From: JBFHIZ01 sp963666475
GTDB taxonomy: Bacteria > Bacillota > Clostridia > Lachnospirales > Lachnospiraceae
Direction: 5' to 3'
Length of the DNA stretch: 64,000 nt
Assembly: GCA_963666475.2 (NCBI GenBank)
Contig: OY762821.2
Location: 62,001 to 126,000, forward strand
A program made the translations under genes and the position numbers. Numbering within the stretch: position 1 is the stretch's first letter; each line of letters starts with the position of its first letter. The notes under the pieces are model-generated. The model ran no database searches and was not told where the DNA came from. It saw only the letters and a list, made by a program, of their open reading frames with translations. Shown in pieces: positions 1 to 8,705 of the stretch.

Positions 1-1165
1 CTACATATTCGTATGTTTTTTGTTGCGTTGTATTTGGAATATAAGCGGTAAGTCCAATACTTATGGTCAAGTGATTTACTTTTGGGAAAGAATACATCGC
101 GATTTTTTTACGAATACGTTCCGCGACGTCCCATGCGATAAAGATATCGGTATTCGGTAGGATGATCAAGAATTCCTCACCCCCATATCTGGCAAGATAA
201 TCGTTGGAGCGCAGTGCATTTTTCATAATATCTGCGATTTTTATAAGAACCTGGTCTCCTTCTGGATGACCAAAGGTATCATTTACATGTTTGAAATGAT
301 CGATGTCCAACATGAGGATGGAAAAGGGATACTGTGGATCCTTATCATTATGTGCAATTTCTTGCTTAAAAACTTCATCAATATACTTTCGGTTATGAAT
401 TTTAGTCAACTCATCTAAATATAATTCTTCTTTTACAGAAATTTCATCGTAAATACGTTCCGAGACGTCATGGCACATAAATACAACACCTGTAACGGCT
501 TCGTTGTATTTTATGGAACTAAAGACGGTATTCATATATACGGAACAATTTGATTTGGACAAAAATTGAATTTCTTCACGTAGTTCGTCTGAAGTGCTTA
601 GGAGCTCGATAAGGAGTTTCTGAATTTTTTCGGGGTCGAGCATGTAGTCAAAAATGCTATGGTTTTTCATTTCATCTTGTGAATAACCAAGAATACGTTC
701 GACAGAAGGTGAAATATATACAATGTTTCCATTCGAGTCACAGCGTCCAATAATATCTCCAGCGGAATCCGTAGTCAACTGGACCGTGGATAGCTGAGTT
801 ACCAGGGATTCCTGCAGGCTCTTGTTCTTTTCGGAAAGACTGACCATGACATAAGTAATTACAAAGAGAGCCAGGATACGTATTGCAGGATCAAAGGATA
901 GTGGTTGATGATATCCGAATTCATGAAACAGATGAAAAATTGAAAGTACGATGGTCAGTATATATGCCTTTTTGCGAAACCATGCGGCAGAAAGCATAAC
1001 TGGAATATAGAAAAGATGGGTAAATGTATTCTCGCCTGGACTCATCATATCCATAATATATGAAATAAAGAGCAAAAATAGTAAAAGTAGTAGGACCAGT
1101 AGGAGTCTAATGGTATCTTGCTTTTTCAGTTTTTGCTCTTTGTTCTTAGTTAAATGATTGCTCAT
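1..1165 (-). CDS. Membrane-associated PAS-GGDEF diguanylate cyclase (3' end cut by window edge)
   Basis: 388 codons are visible and the reading frame is still open at the window edge. The start at 1165 follows an AGGAGGTA box at 1175-1182. The N-terminal ~120 residues hold several hydrophobic segments, followed by a PAS-like sensor region and a GGDEF domain. The catalytic loop reads GGEEF at residues 328-332, so cyclic-di-GMP synthesis from two GTP is expected. Five residues upstream lies RSND, which fits the RxxD inhibitory I-site, so the enzyme is probably product-inhibited. It is transcribed away from the ClpX-like operon across a 169-bp gap. The missing C-terminus should be short because the GGDEF domain is nearly complete. 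Family assignment is confident; the signal sensed is unknown. Confidence 0.93.
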   Translation of the reverse strand, partial: MSNHLTKNKEQKLKKQDTIRLLLVLLLLLFLLFISYIMDMMSPGENTFTHLFYIPVMLSAAWFRKKAYILTIVLSIFHLFHEFGYHQPLSFDPAIRILALFVITYVMVSLSEKNKSLQESLVTQLSTVQLTTDSAGDIIGRCDSNGNIVYISPSVERILGYSQDEMKNHSIFDYMLDPEKIQKLLIELLSTSDELREEIQFLSKSNCSVYMNTVFSSIKYNEAVTGVVFMCHDVSERIYDEISVKEELYLDELTKIHNRKYIDEVFKQEIAHNDKDPQYPFSILMLDIDHFKHVNDTFGHPEGDQVLIKIADIMKNALRSNDYLARYGGEEFLIILPNTDIFIAWDVAERIRKKIAMYSFPKVNHLTISIGLTAYIPNTTQQKTYEYV

Positions 1166-1270
1166 AAAATTTTTTACCTCCTAATATGAAGTACTTTTAA
1201 TTATTATACCGTACACCTGAATTTTATACTAGTGTTTGTATTCCTTAATCTTTTTTTAATAAGTATTTTA

Positions 1271-1300
1271 TTGCATTTATATATACATTTATAGTATGAT
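1271..1300 (+). promoter_or_regulatory. Predicted sigma-A promoter of the ClpX-like operon
   Basis: TTGCAT (1271-1276), an 18-bp spacer and TATGAT (1295-1300) lie 35 bp before the clpX-like start in an AT-rich gap. This is judged by eye only. An alternative -10 (TATAGT, 1290-1295) has poorer spacing. Confidence 0.4.
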
Positions 1301-1334
1301 TTACGTTATATAAGTAGTAGATAGGAGAATTATT

Positions 1335-2990
1335 ATGTCAAATCACACAATCGATCACGATGATGAACAATACGAATACGAAGATGTCTGCATGATGTGC
1401 AATCGTCCGGAAAGTAAAGCTGGAAAAATGTTCCACCTTCCTGGAAATATTAGCATCTGCAATGACTGCATGCATAAAACAATGGATACTTTAGGAGACG
1501 TTGACTACGATGAGCTGATGAAATATTCACCGCAAGTTCCTACAGACCTTTCCCAGATGAGTGTGGATGAAGCTATGCGGATTATTCAGATGAAGAATGC
1601 TGCAAAGAAAAAAAGTCCGAAAAAGGACCAACACGCAAATGAAAATGCGGATGATTCCGAACCGTTCGAGCAAAATGAACTGGATCTGGAAAACCCAGAT
1701 GATCCAGACGTGGAGGTAATTGAAGAGCCTGATGATTTAGAAGAAGTCTTAGGAAATATGCAGAGTCGTTTTCCAAATATTAATTTTTTAAATCTGTCAG
1801 ATTTACAAAATGAAGGGATGCCACAAAGAAAGCGAATTAAGAAAAGAAAGAAAAATGCGGATCCTGGAATCGATTTAAAAGATATTCCAGCTCCTCATAT
1901 TATCAAACAACGTTTGGATGAGTATGTAATTGGTCAGGAACAGGCAAAAAAAATTATTTCCGTTGCGGTATACAATCATTACAAACGTGTCGTTACAAAT
2001 ACAATGGATGAAATTGAAATTGAAAAATCAAACATCTTGATGGTTGGACCGACTGGTTCTGGAAAAACATATCTTGTAAAAACACTAGCTAGATTACTGG
2101 ATGTACCTTTAGCAATTGCAGATGCGACATCGTTGACCGAAGCAGGGTATATTGGAGATGACATCGAAAGTGTGGTATCTAAATTATTGGCAGCGGCCGA
2201 TAATGATGTGGATAAAGCAGAGAGAGGGATTATTTTTATCGACGAAATCGATAAAATTGCAAAAAAACAAAATACGAATTCACGAGATGTGTCAGGGGAA
2301 TCCGTTCAACAAGGAATGTTAAAATTACTAGAAGGGGCGGAAGTTGAGGTCCCAGTAGGTGCCAATAGCAAAAATGCGATGGTTCCACTAGAGACGATCA
2401 ATACGCGAAATATTTTATTTATTTGTGGAGGTGCATTTCCAGGACTAGATGAAATCATCAAACAGCGTTTAAATAAGCAGACTTCTATTGGATATGTAGC
2501 AGATTTAAAAGACAAGTATGATCAGGATAAAGATTTATTAACAAGGGTTACCGTTGATGATTTGAAAAAGTTTGGAATGATACCTGAATTTATTGGAAGA
2601 TTACCAGTTATCTGTAGTCTAAAAACCCTTACAAAAGACATGTTGGTGAAAATCCTGCAGGAGCCAAAAAATGCAATTTTGAAGCAGTATAAGAAGCTTT
2701 TAGAGCTGGATGAAGTCAAACTTGATTTCTCTGACGGTGCTTTAGATGCGATTGCAGATAAAGCAATGATAAAAGATACGGGCGCGCGTGCACTTCGTGC
2801 GATCATCGAAGAATTTATGTTGGATATCATGTATGAGATTCCAAAAGATGACAACATTGGGCAGGTAGAAATTACAAAAGAATATATTGAAGGAACGGGC
2901 GGTCCGATTATTACAATCCGTGAAAAACATGCGGAACCAAAGCAAATTGAGAATTTATCTATAAAAAAAGGAGCAGAAGGCGGAGCATGA
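1335..2990 (+). CDS. ClpX-like AAA+ unfoldase, divergent paralogue with acidic insert
   Basis: 551 residues against roughly 410-430 for ordinary ClpX. An N-terminal treble-clef zinc motif (CxxC...CxxC within residues 19-45) is followed by a long acidic and lysine-rich linker (about 90-180), then the AAA+ module: Walker A GPTGSGKT at 238-245, Walker B IIFIDEID at 299-306, pore loop GYIGDD and a sensor-2 GARALR motif. ClpX unfolds substrates and delivers them to ClpP. The ClpP-docking loop reads IGY (385-387) instead of IGF, and the RKH substrate loop is absent, replaced by residues around ANSKNAM. No clpP or tig lies nearby, unlike a housekeeping clpX locus. The stop overlaps the next start (ATGA). 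It is clearly of the ClpX family, but whether it is the genome's only ClpX cannot be judged from the window. Confidence 0.9.
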   Translation: MSNHTIDHDDEQYEYEDVCMMCNRPESKAGKMFHLPGNISICNDCMHKTMDTLGDVDYDELMKYSPQVPTDLSQMSVDEAMRIIQMKNAAKKKSPKKDQHANENADDSEPFEQNELDLENPDDPDVEVIEEPDDLEEVLGNMQSRFPNINFLNLSDLQNEGMPQRKRIKKRKKNADPGIDLKDIPAPHIIKQRLDEYVIGQEQAKKIISVAVYNHYKRVVTNTMDEIEIEKSNILMVGPTGSGKTYLVKTLARLLDVPLAIADATSLTEAGYIGDDIESVVSKLLAAADNDVDKAERGIIFIDEIDKIAKKQNTNSRDVSGESVQQGMLKLLEGAEVEVPVGANSKNAMVPLETINTRNILFICGGAFPGLDEIIKQRLNKQTSIGYVADLKDKYDQDKDLLTRVTVDDLKKFGMIPEFIGRLPVICSLKTLTKDMLVKILQEPKNAILKQYKKLLELDEVKLDFSDGALDAIADKAMIKDTGARALRAIIEEFMLDIMYEIPKDDNIGQVEITKEYIEGTGGPIITIREKHAEPKQIENLSIKKGAEGGA

Positions 2991-3658
2991 AAAAGCAACT
3001 GTTTTTTTTGATGAGTTTTCTTATTCTTGGCTTAACCGGGTGTGAAGGGATTTCGGATGACCTGAACATTTCTATTCCGGTGAATGAAAGGCTAGAATCC
3101 ACCATTGATGAGTTTTCAGATGAACTTGGTCAGCAAATTTCTGGAGCAGTGTCCGACATCACGACGCAGATTACGGAGGCGGCGAAAGACAAGGCGGAAG
3201 AGGTCGTAACAGAGAAAGCTACGGAGCTAGGCGAAGATGCCAAAGATCGTGTCATGGACAAAGTTGAAAAGATCTTTGACTTTAATCCGGGAGAATGGTA
3301 TGAAAATGCATCTCAGGCTACATATGAGGCAGATCCATTTCAAATGAACGCTTATTGGGAAACGGAGGAAGAGCAAGGCTCTCTGGAAATAACAGATGGA
3401 ATCATCCAAGGGAATGTGCCACAAAATGCTTACGTAACAGTGACTTTTTTTCATTCCTTACCTACAAACATCAAGGTTCAAAATGAAACAAGTAAAGAGA
3501 ACGTTGCATTAAAAGTCATGGATAATCCGCTGACTGAAAAAGCAACATATTCGTTTCAAGTGAAAGACAGCCAAGGAGCAGAGTCTACTTATGCATTATC
3601 TGGAGAGATGTTAAAAGGAGAAGTGTTTTCATTTCAGATTCAAGTAGACATACAATAA
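2987..3658 (+). CDS. Lipoprotein of unknown function
   Basis: 223 residues. The signal peptide ends in a lipobox LTGC (Cys19), so lipid anchoring at the outer face of the membrane is expected. Residues ~35-95 form an amphipathic, charged, helix-rich segment with repeated TEAAKDKAEE-like units reminiscent of apolipophorin/LEA-type helices. The C-terminal half (~100-223) looks like a beta-rich domain. The gene starts inside the last codons of the clpX-like gene (ATGA overlap), so the two are translationally coupled, and it is followed by a signal-peptidase-II-like gene. I do not recognise a named family. Confidence 0.8.
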   Translation: MKKQLFFLMSFLILGLTGCEGISDDLNISIPVNERLESTIDEFSDELGQQISGAVSDITTQITEAAKDKAEEVVTEKATELGEDAKDRVMDKVEKIFDFNPGEWYENASQATYEADPFQMNAYWETEEEQGSLEITDGIIQGNVPQNAYVTVTFFHSLPTNIKVQNETSKENVALKVMDNPLTEKATYSFQVKDSQGAESTYALSGEMLKGEVFSFQIQVDIQ

Positions 3659-3681
3659 GTAGCAAAAGTATGAGGTAAAAT

Positions 3682-4122
3682 ATGATTTTTGTAGGAATAA
3701 TTTTCATCCTTTTTGGATCGGAATATGGTATTAAAAGATATATGGACAAAAGAAAAGGTCCGGACAAACTCATCTGTAAAGACAAGATTCGAATCCGGAC
3801 ATTTCGAAATAAAGCGGCAGCTTTTGGCAAGTTTGAAAAGCATCCAATGTTCATTACAATACTATCGGTACTTCTTATTCTTGTGCTTTCGTTATATTTT
3901 ATTTTGACTTTTGGTGTCAGAGAAAATACGTTACAAAAACTTGGATTATCTATTTTACTAGGTGGAGCATATTCGAATGCATATGACAGGCTCCATCGTA
4001 AATATGTAGTGGACTATTTTAGTTTCCAGACAAAGAGTAAACTAGTAAATGCGATCGTATTCAATCTAGCAGATTTTTTTATCGTGATTGGTGCATTTCT
4101 GCTCGTAATTTCTTCCAAATAA
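3682..4122 (+). CDS. Signal peptidase II (LspA)-like protein
   Basis: 146 residues with three or four hydrophobic segments. LspA is an inner-membrane aspartyl protease that removes signal peptides from prolipoproteins. The motifs RNKAAAFG (42-49), SNAYDR (98-103), YVVD (catalytic Asp111) and NLAD (catalytic Asp131) line up with LspA, including the 20-residue spacing of the two aspartates. The protein is short, and the usual first-helix DQ motif is replaced (GSEYG). It lies 23 bp after a lipoprotein gene with GAGGTA as its binding site, suggesting it processes that lipoprotein. Its last 44 bp overlap the convergent acyltransferase. Likely active but divergent. Confidence 0.75.
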   Translation: MIFVGIIFILFGSEYGIKRYMDKRKGPDKLICKDKIRIRTFRNKAAAFGKFEKHPMFITILSVLLILVLSLYFILTFGVRENTLQKLGLSILLGGAYSNAYDRLHRKYVVDYFSFQTKSKLVNAIVFNLADFFIVIGAFLLVISSK

Positions 4123-5161
4123 TCGATACAAATCGAAGGCTGAGACTAAGGAGAAAGCTCAGTAAGAACACAAATACAGTTCCGGCAGGAATGGTAAAAA
4201 ATAGAGGGCCATTTTCGATTCGAATGTCTGCATGAAGGAGTAAATCAATTACCCAAGCGTGTAGAATATAGATTCCAAGTGTGGTTGAACTGAAAAGAAT
4301 GAGAAACTTTCCCATCTTCGGGGAACGTGTTCTTGTTCTTTTTTGTTTGAAAAATAAAAATAATTTAATACATAAAATGAAAGTAAAAATGCTGAAACTA
4401 TCAAATAAGGCAGAACTAGGAGTCTGCCCACGAAAGACCTGAAGTACTGGAAGACACGTCATTGCAAGTAAAGCAGGAATCCAAAGTCTGTTCAACCATT
4501 TTTTTAGTCCCTCAGACATATCATAGGTCGCTAGATAATACCCAAGTATGTAGTATCCAACATAAGCATTTAATGTTTGAAATGGTAAATATTTTGCGAG
4601 TATCTCACTAAGCAAATCGGAAATCTGAAGCCCAATAAGCGTTGTTGTTAGAAGATTAAGTGATATAAAAAGTAAAAGATAATATTCGATTACTTTTCTA
4701 CCATTCGTATTGTCTGCAGTTACATATCGCAAAATAGGAGTGATGAAATATATTCCAATGAGCACAGGCAAAAACCATAGATAGGAGTGACCCTGGATTA
4801 AAACAGAGAGTACCGTGCCAAAGGAATTTAGAGGCATGGAACCAGACACTTTAATCTGAATTAGCATCCAAAGACCATAGCCAAGCATGGAAACCACATA
4901 TACTAGGAAGAGGCGAAGTATATTATGAGATAACAGTCGTTTGATTGATACTTCTTTTTTGGGATTTAAGAAGAACATCCCGCTTAGCATAAAAAATAGT
5001 GGAACGGAAAGATGTCCAATTGCGCAAAATACGTTGGAAACAATCCAATCCAAATTGAGTGAAGGCGTGTACCATGCATTTGCCGATACATGAATCAAAA
5101 CAACGAAAAAAGACGATAAGATTCGTAGTTCGTCTGCCCAATATTCCCTGGCTTTATTCAT
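4079..5161 (-). CDS. Membrane acyltransferase, acyltransferase-3 family
   Basis: 360 residues with about ten transmembrane helices. This family (OafB/WecH-like) moves acetyl or other acyl groups onto cell-surface sugars. The N-terminal motif contains Asp10, Arg13 and the conserved His24 (VVLIHVS), as expected for catalysis. The start ATG overlaps the stop of the upstream glycosyltransferase by 8 bp, so the two form an operon probably decorating a surface glycan. Its 3' end overlaps the convergent LspA-like gene by 44 bp, leaving no room for a separate terminator. The substrate cannot be told from sequence. Confidence 0.88.
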   Translation of the reverse strand: MNKAREYWADELRILSSFFVVLIHVSANAWYTPSLNLDWIVSNVFCAIGHLSVPLFFMLSGMFFLNPKKEVSIKRLLSHNILRLFLVYVVSMLGYGLWMLIQIKVSGSMPLNSFGTVLSVLIQGHSYLWFLPVLIGIYFITPILRYVTADNTNGRKVIEYYLLLFISLNLLTTTLIGLQISDLLSEILAKYLPFQTLNAYVGYYILGYYLATYDMSEGLKKWLNRLWIPALLAMTCLPVLQVFRGQTPSSALFDSFSIFTFILCIKLFLFFKQKRTRTRSPKMGKFLILFSSTTLGIYILHAWVIDLLLHADIRIENGPLFFTIPAGTVFVFLLSFLLSLSLRFVSIIWKKLRAEMHQSR

Positions 5162-5960
5162 TAATTACTCCTTTTTGTACTTGTTTTCCAATAAGAATGC
5201 CTTTTCGTAGAAGAGCAAATGCTTTTTTTGTAGGAATCTCCTTACAGAAAATCTCTTGATGTTTTAAAATAAATCGAAGGCCGAATAAACTCGCAGCCTT
5301 TCCATATAGAAAATGATATAGGACCCCACGATCAAGGAAGAATTTTTCGTGATATCCGGAAAACCATGTGGAAGGGGTATTGTTATCTTCTTTTCCGAGA
5401 ACGACAGGCGAAGCATATGCCTTTAAGCCAGCTTGCATACAATCTCGAATAAACAGAGAATCTTCTCCATTGCTAAATCGCGCACCGCCTCCAAATAATA
5501 GAGAAAATGTCAAATTATGTGCATGCATTTGGGCAGTTCGTATTGCCATGCAAAAGGTCGGATATCTGCCAGCGTTATACCAGGAAACTTTGTGGAACGT
5601 TTCTGTATGATATGTTTGTCTAGATGAATCGACATCAAAATTAAAAAAAATCAGATCGGCTTCAGGATGCGCTATAAATTCATCCGTTATTTTTTTTGCA
5701 TAGTCTGGATAGTATTCAATATCTCCATCGCTAAACATGCTGATTTCGGAGGTTGCACGTAAAAGTGCATTGTTTCTGCTTCGTCCAACACCACGCTCAT
5801 TCATGGAATAAAAATGAATGGTATGCCCGTTATTTTCGATTTTTTGATAAGAATAAGAATCGCACTGATTGATAATGACTGCGTTTGAAGACACATTCAT
5901 TTTTTTGATTAATTCAGTCGGTTCACTGTGCATTGCAGAGACCAATAATTCGACATTCAT
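5154..5960 (-). CDS. Glycosyltransferase, GT-A fold (family 2-like)
   Basis: 268 residues from an ATG at 5960, preceded by GGAG at a suitable distance. A longer frame reaches 6056, but its extra N-terminus is encoded by a poly-pyrimidine stretch and has no good ribosome site. A nucleotide-sugar binding region near ERGVGRSRNNALL is followed by a metal-binding FSDGD (DxD-type) motif, as in GT2-like enzymes with a GT-A fold. No membrane segment is seen, so it probably acts at the cytoplasmic face. It is coupled to the acyltransferase that follows, pointing to surface polysaccharide or glycolipid modification. Donor and acceptor are unknown. Confidence 0.8.
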   Translation of the reverse strand: MNVELLVSAMHSEPTELIKKMNVSSNAVIINQCDSYSYQKIENNGHTIHFYSMNERGVGRSRNNALLRATSEISMFSDGDIEYYPDYAKKITDEFIAHPEADLIFFNFDVDSSRQTYHTETFHKVSWYNAGRYPTFCMAIRTAQMHAHNLTFSLLFGGGARFSNGEDSLFIRDCMQAGLKAYASPVVLGKEDNNTPSTWFSGYHEKFFLDRGVLYHFLYGKAASLFGLRFILKHQEIFCKEIPTKKAFALLRKGILIGKQVQKGVINE

Positions 5961-6035
5961 GAGCAAATGCTCCTTTTTTCTTTTTAGTCTAACTATACAA
6001 AAAAAGAAGAAAAAAGTCAAAGAAAACGAAAGATG

Positions 6036-6044
6036 TGATATAAT
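6036..6044 (+). promoter_or_regulatory. Extended -10 promoter element before yhhN-like gene
   Basis: TGATATAAT gives a TGn-extended -10 hexamer 42 bp before the start codon. No good -35 is visible, which extended -10 promoters tolerate. The same nine bases recur at 6793-6801. Confidence 0.45.
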
Positions 6045-6086
6045 AAGTAGGAGCATTTTACATCTGTTGAACGAGGGGTCTAAAGG

Positions 6087-6752
6087 ATGATTGCAGTAAT
6101 CATATTTTATGGTTTGATGTTGGTATTTTTATTAATGACATGTCGTAATGGCAGTTTTTCAAAGTTTCATATTGCAGTCAAAACACTTACAAGCACAGGA
6201 TTTCTTATGCTTGTTTTACTTGGTGTATGGCAAACGAAAGCTACGGATTATTTTTTGATGATTTTTCCGGGGCTTCTTTTTTATTTTGTTGGAGATATTT
6301 TGCTTGCATTTCGAGGGAAATTAGAGAAAAAGAGACTGCTAATAGGAGGGATGGTAGCCTTTGCCGTAGGACATGTATTTTGGTTATTTGTTTTTACGAG
6401 TTATGCTCCATTTCGCTTTTACGATTTTTTGATCCCTGTTTTTTTTCAGGGGTGCATTTGGTTGTTGTTTGAACTACCAGGAATCGCATCCAAAAAAATG
6501 CGAGTGCCAACCCTGGTTTATGTATATTTGATCGCTTTGTTATTTGTGAAAACAATAGAGTCTCTAAAGTACTTAGCAGATGACTCCAGGATCGGTTTTC
6601 TAGTTGTGGGATTCTGCTTGATCGCAATATCCGATGTTCTACTCATCTTTGTATATTTCTGGAAAGATAAGAAAGTATGGGTGCATGTGTTAAATTTAGT
6701 GTTCTACTATGTGGGGACAGGTTTTTTGGGGGGGAGTATGTATATAAATTAA
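6087..6752 (+). CDS. YhhN/TMEM86 family membrane protein
   Basis: 221 residues, about seven or eight transmembrane helices. Characteristic motifs FVGDILLAF, GHVFWLF and ISDVLLIF match the YhhN family, whose animal members (TMEM86) are lysoplasmalogenases that cleave the vinyl-ether bond of lysoplasmalogens. Many anaerobic clostridia make plasmalogens, so a role in ether-lipid turnover is plausible, but bacterial members are scarcely characterised. The conserved Asp residues of the two GD/SD motifs are present. It starts at 6087 after GAGGGG and is divergent from the glycosyltransferase operon. Confidence 0.85.
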   Translation: MIAVIIFYGLMLVFLLMTCRNGSFSKFHIAVKTLTSTGFLMLVLLGVWQTKATDYFLMIFPGLLFYFVGDILLAFRGKLEKKRLLIGGMVAFAVGHVFWLFVFTSYAPFRFYDFLIPVFFQGCIWLLFELPGIASKKMRVPTLVYVYLIALLFVKTIESLKYLADDSRIGFLVVGFCLIAISDVLLIFVYFWKDKKVWVHVLNLVFYYVGTGFLGGSMYIN

Positions 6753-6792
6753 TAAAATTTTACAAATCCTTACAGGTAAAAAATGGAACTTA

Positions 6793-6801
6793 TGATATAA
6801 T
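6793..6801 (+). promoter_or_regulatory. Extended -10 promoter of the NYN-domain gene
   Basis: TGATATAAT lies 31 bp before the start at 6832. A possible -35 (TTACAG, 6770-6775) has a long 20-bp spacer, so the extended -10 probably dominates. Confidence 0.45.
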
Positions 6802-6831
6802 GAATTCAGTTATGGAAAGGTTTGGTATGGT

Positions 6832-7827
6832 ATGGAAAGAGAAGATAAGAAAATTGCATTGTTAATCGATGCGGATAATGTAAGTGCAAAAAAATATGTA
6901 GACAATATTTTTACAGAGCTTACGAAATACGGAAAAATTACGATTCGTCATATGTATGGAGATTGGTCAGTGGATCGTTTGAAAAAATGGCTTGGATACT
7001 CTGCAAAGTATTCGTTGGTTCCTGTTATGCAGATCAATGATACACCGGGGAAGAATGCATCGGACATCGGATTAATTATCGAGGCGATGGATTTTCTGTA
7101 TACAGAAGATGTAGATATTTTCTGTATTGTTTCAAGTGATGGAGACTTCAATCGCTTGGCAAAGAGAATTCGTGAATCAGGAAAAACCGTGATTGGAATG
7201 GGCGAAAAGAAAACACCGGAAGCCTTCCGAAATTCCTGTGAAAAATTCATCTTTTTAGACAATGAAGAAGCGGAAGTAGTCGAAGTAGATGACGAACTGG
7301 AAAACGACAAATCTGAAAAAGAGAAAGTGGTTTGTCAGGAACGAGAGACGGAAGCTCCTGATGAAAAAGGAAGTACCAAAAAAGAAGAAATTATTAAGGC
7401 GATTAATAAAATTTTGTCCGAAGAAGATGCTACATCGGAACGAATGAAAATCGGACTTGGGGCACTTGGAAGCAGATTAAATAAAATATTTCCGGATTTT
7501 GACCCAAGAAACTATGGTTATAGTAAGTTATCGGCATTCATTCGTGATTTTAAAGAATTAAAAGTATCGGATGATAATATGTGGGTTTCTTTATTTGTGA
7601 CACCAAAGGATGAGTTGGATGCACTTGTAAAATTTATTTTGAAGAATTGCAAGGATCAAACAATGAATATCGGGGAACTAAAGAAAGTCGTAAGTCTGAC
7701 AATTCAAGATTTGGATGCTTCTGTTGCAAAGACCGGAGTTACTAAGTTTTCGACATATCTAAAAAAATCGTCCTATGTGACCGTGCATGATAATATGGCA
7801 AAACTCATTGAACGGGAGACGAATTAA
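6832..7827 (+). CDS. NYN-domain (LabA-like PIN fold) protein with LOTUS/OST-HTH domains
   Basis: 331 residues. Residues 1-150 form a NYN/LabA-like PIN-fold ribonuclease domain with the acidic signature LLIDADN (Asp13, Asp15), ASDIGLIIEA and SSDGDF. An acidic linker (about 150-185) leads to a LOTUS/OST-HTH domain (~185-255), and a second, weaker LOTUS-like module covers ~260-325. LOTUS domains bind RNA (G-rich or G-quadruplex RNA has been reported), so an RNA-cleaving or RNA-surveillance role is likely. The gene is followed after 1 bp by a HAD phosphatase start, suggesting co-transcription, though no functional link is obvious. Family confident, substrate unknown. Confidence 0.88.
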   Translation: MEREDKKIALLIDADNVSAKKYVDNIFTELTKYGKITIRHMYGDWSVDRLKKWLGYSAKYSLVPVMQINDTPGKNASDIGLIIEAMDFLYTEDVDIFCIVSSDGDFNRLAKRIRESGKTVIGMGEKKTPEAFRNSCEKFIFLDNEEAEVVEVDDELENDKSEKEKVVCQERETEAPDEKGSTKKEEIIKAINKILSEEDATSERMKIGLGALGSRLNKIFPDFDPRNYGYSKLSAFIRDFKELKVSDDNMWVSLFVTPKDELDALVKFILKNCKDQTMNIGELKKVVSLTIQDLDASVAKTGVTKFSTYLKKSSYVTVHDNMAKLIERETN

Positions 7828-7828
7828 C

Positions 7829-8671
7829 ATGGGGGAAAATGTTCAAGAAGCATATGAAAAGCAAGATCTGACTTGGCTAAAAAACATAGAACTTTTTGTT
7901 TTTGATATGGATGGAACCGTTTATTTGGGAGATGAGTTGATTGACGGTGCAAGAGAATGTTTGGAACTTGTGGCGAAAGAAAAAGATTTTGTTTATTTTA
8001 CAAATAATTCTTCAAAATCAGCAAAAAAATATATTGAGAAGTTGAGTCGTTTGGGACTTCCATGTCGAAAAGATCAGATTATGACGTCGGGAGACGTTAC
8101 CATTCATCATCTAAATACGCAGTTTAAGGGAAAAACAGTGTATCTAGTGGGTACAAATTCTTTGATTGAAAGTTTCAAAGAAGCAGGGATACGACTGTTT
8201 GAACCGAGCGAAGAGGATCCTTGCGTAGGGGAATGTCCTGATATTGTGGTGGTAGGATTTGATACAGATATTACATTTCATAAAATGAACCGGGCTTCTG
8301 CATACATTCGAAGAGGTGCAACGTTTCTTGCAACACACTTAGATACGAACTGCCCGACTGAGACTGGATTCATGATTGATTGTGGAAGTCTATGTAAGGC
8401 AATTGCCTGCTCTTCAGGAGTAGAACCTACCTTTATGGGAAAGCCTTTTTCATATACCATGGACTATGTATTGTCCGTCTGTCAGGTACCGAGAGAGAAA
8501 ATTGCCTTTGTAGGGGACCGCTTATATACAGATGTTGCAACCGGGGTTGGTAATGGCGCATCGGGTATTTTGGTTCTTTCAGGAGAAGCCACGATAAAGG
8601 ATGTAAGTATCGGTACGGTAAAGCCAGATGCAATCTTTTCTTCTTTGAAAGAAATGAAAGAATATATATAA
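7829..8671 (+). CDS. HAD-IIA family sugar/aryl phosphatase (NagD/PGP-like)
   Basis: 280 residues from ATG 7829, just after the stop of the NYN gene and with GGGAGA upstream; a longer frame from 7787 would overlap that gene and lacks a ribosome site. HAD motif I DMDGT (nucleophile Asp26, Asp28), motif II FTNNSS, the large C2a cap typical of subclass IIA, and motif IV VGDRLYTD are all present. Members dephosphorylate small phosphometabolites such as phosphoglycolate, nitrophenyl phosphate or ribonucleotide monophosphates as house-cleaning enzymes. The exact substrate is not predictable. Confidence 0.9.
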   Translation: MGENVQEAYEKQDLTWLKNIELFVFDMDGTVYLGDELIDGARECLELVAKEKDFVYFTNNSSKSAKKYIEKLSRLGLPCRKDQIMTSGDVTIHHLNTQFKGKTVYLVGTNSLIESFKEAGIRLFEPSEEDPCVGECPDIVVVGFDTDITFHKMNRASAYIRRGATFLATHLDTNCPTETGFMIDCGSLCKAIACSSGVEPTFMGKPFSYTMDYVLSVCQVPREKIAFVGDRLYTDVATGVGNGASGILVLSGEATIKDVSIGTVKPDAIFSSLKEMKEYI

Positions 8672-8705
8672 TTGACAAGATGATGATAAAAGAATGGAGA
8701 ATAAC

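Noticed and set aside
2522..2998. 158-codon antisense ORF within the ClpX-like gene
   Set aside because: Mirror frame of a strongly conserved AAA+ domain; no start signal or family match.
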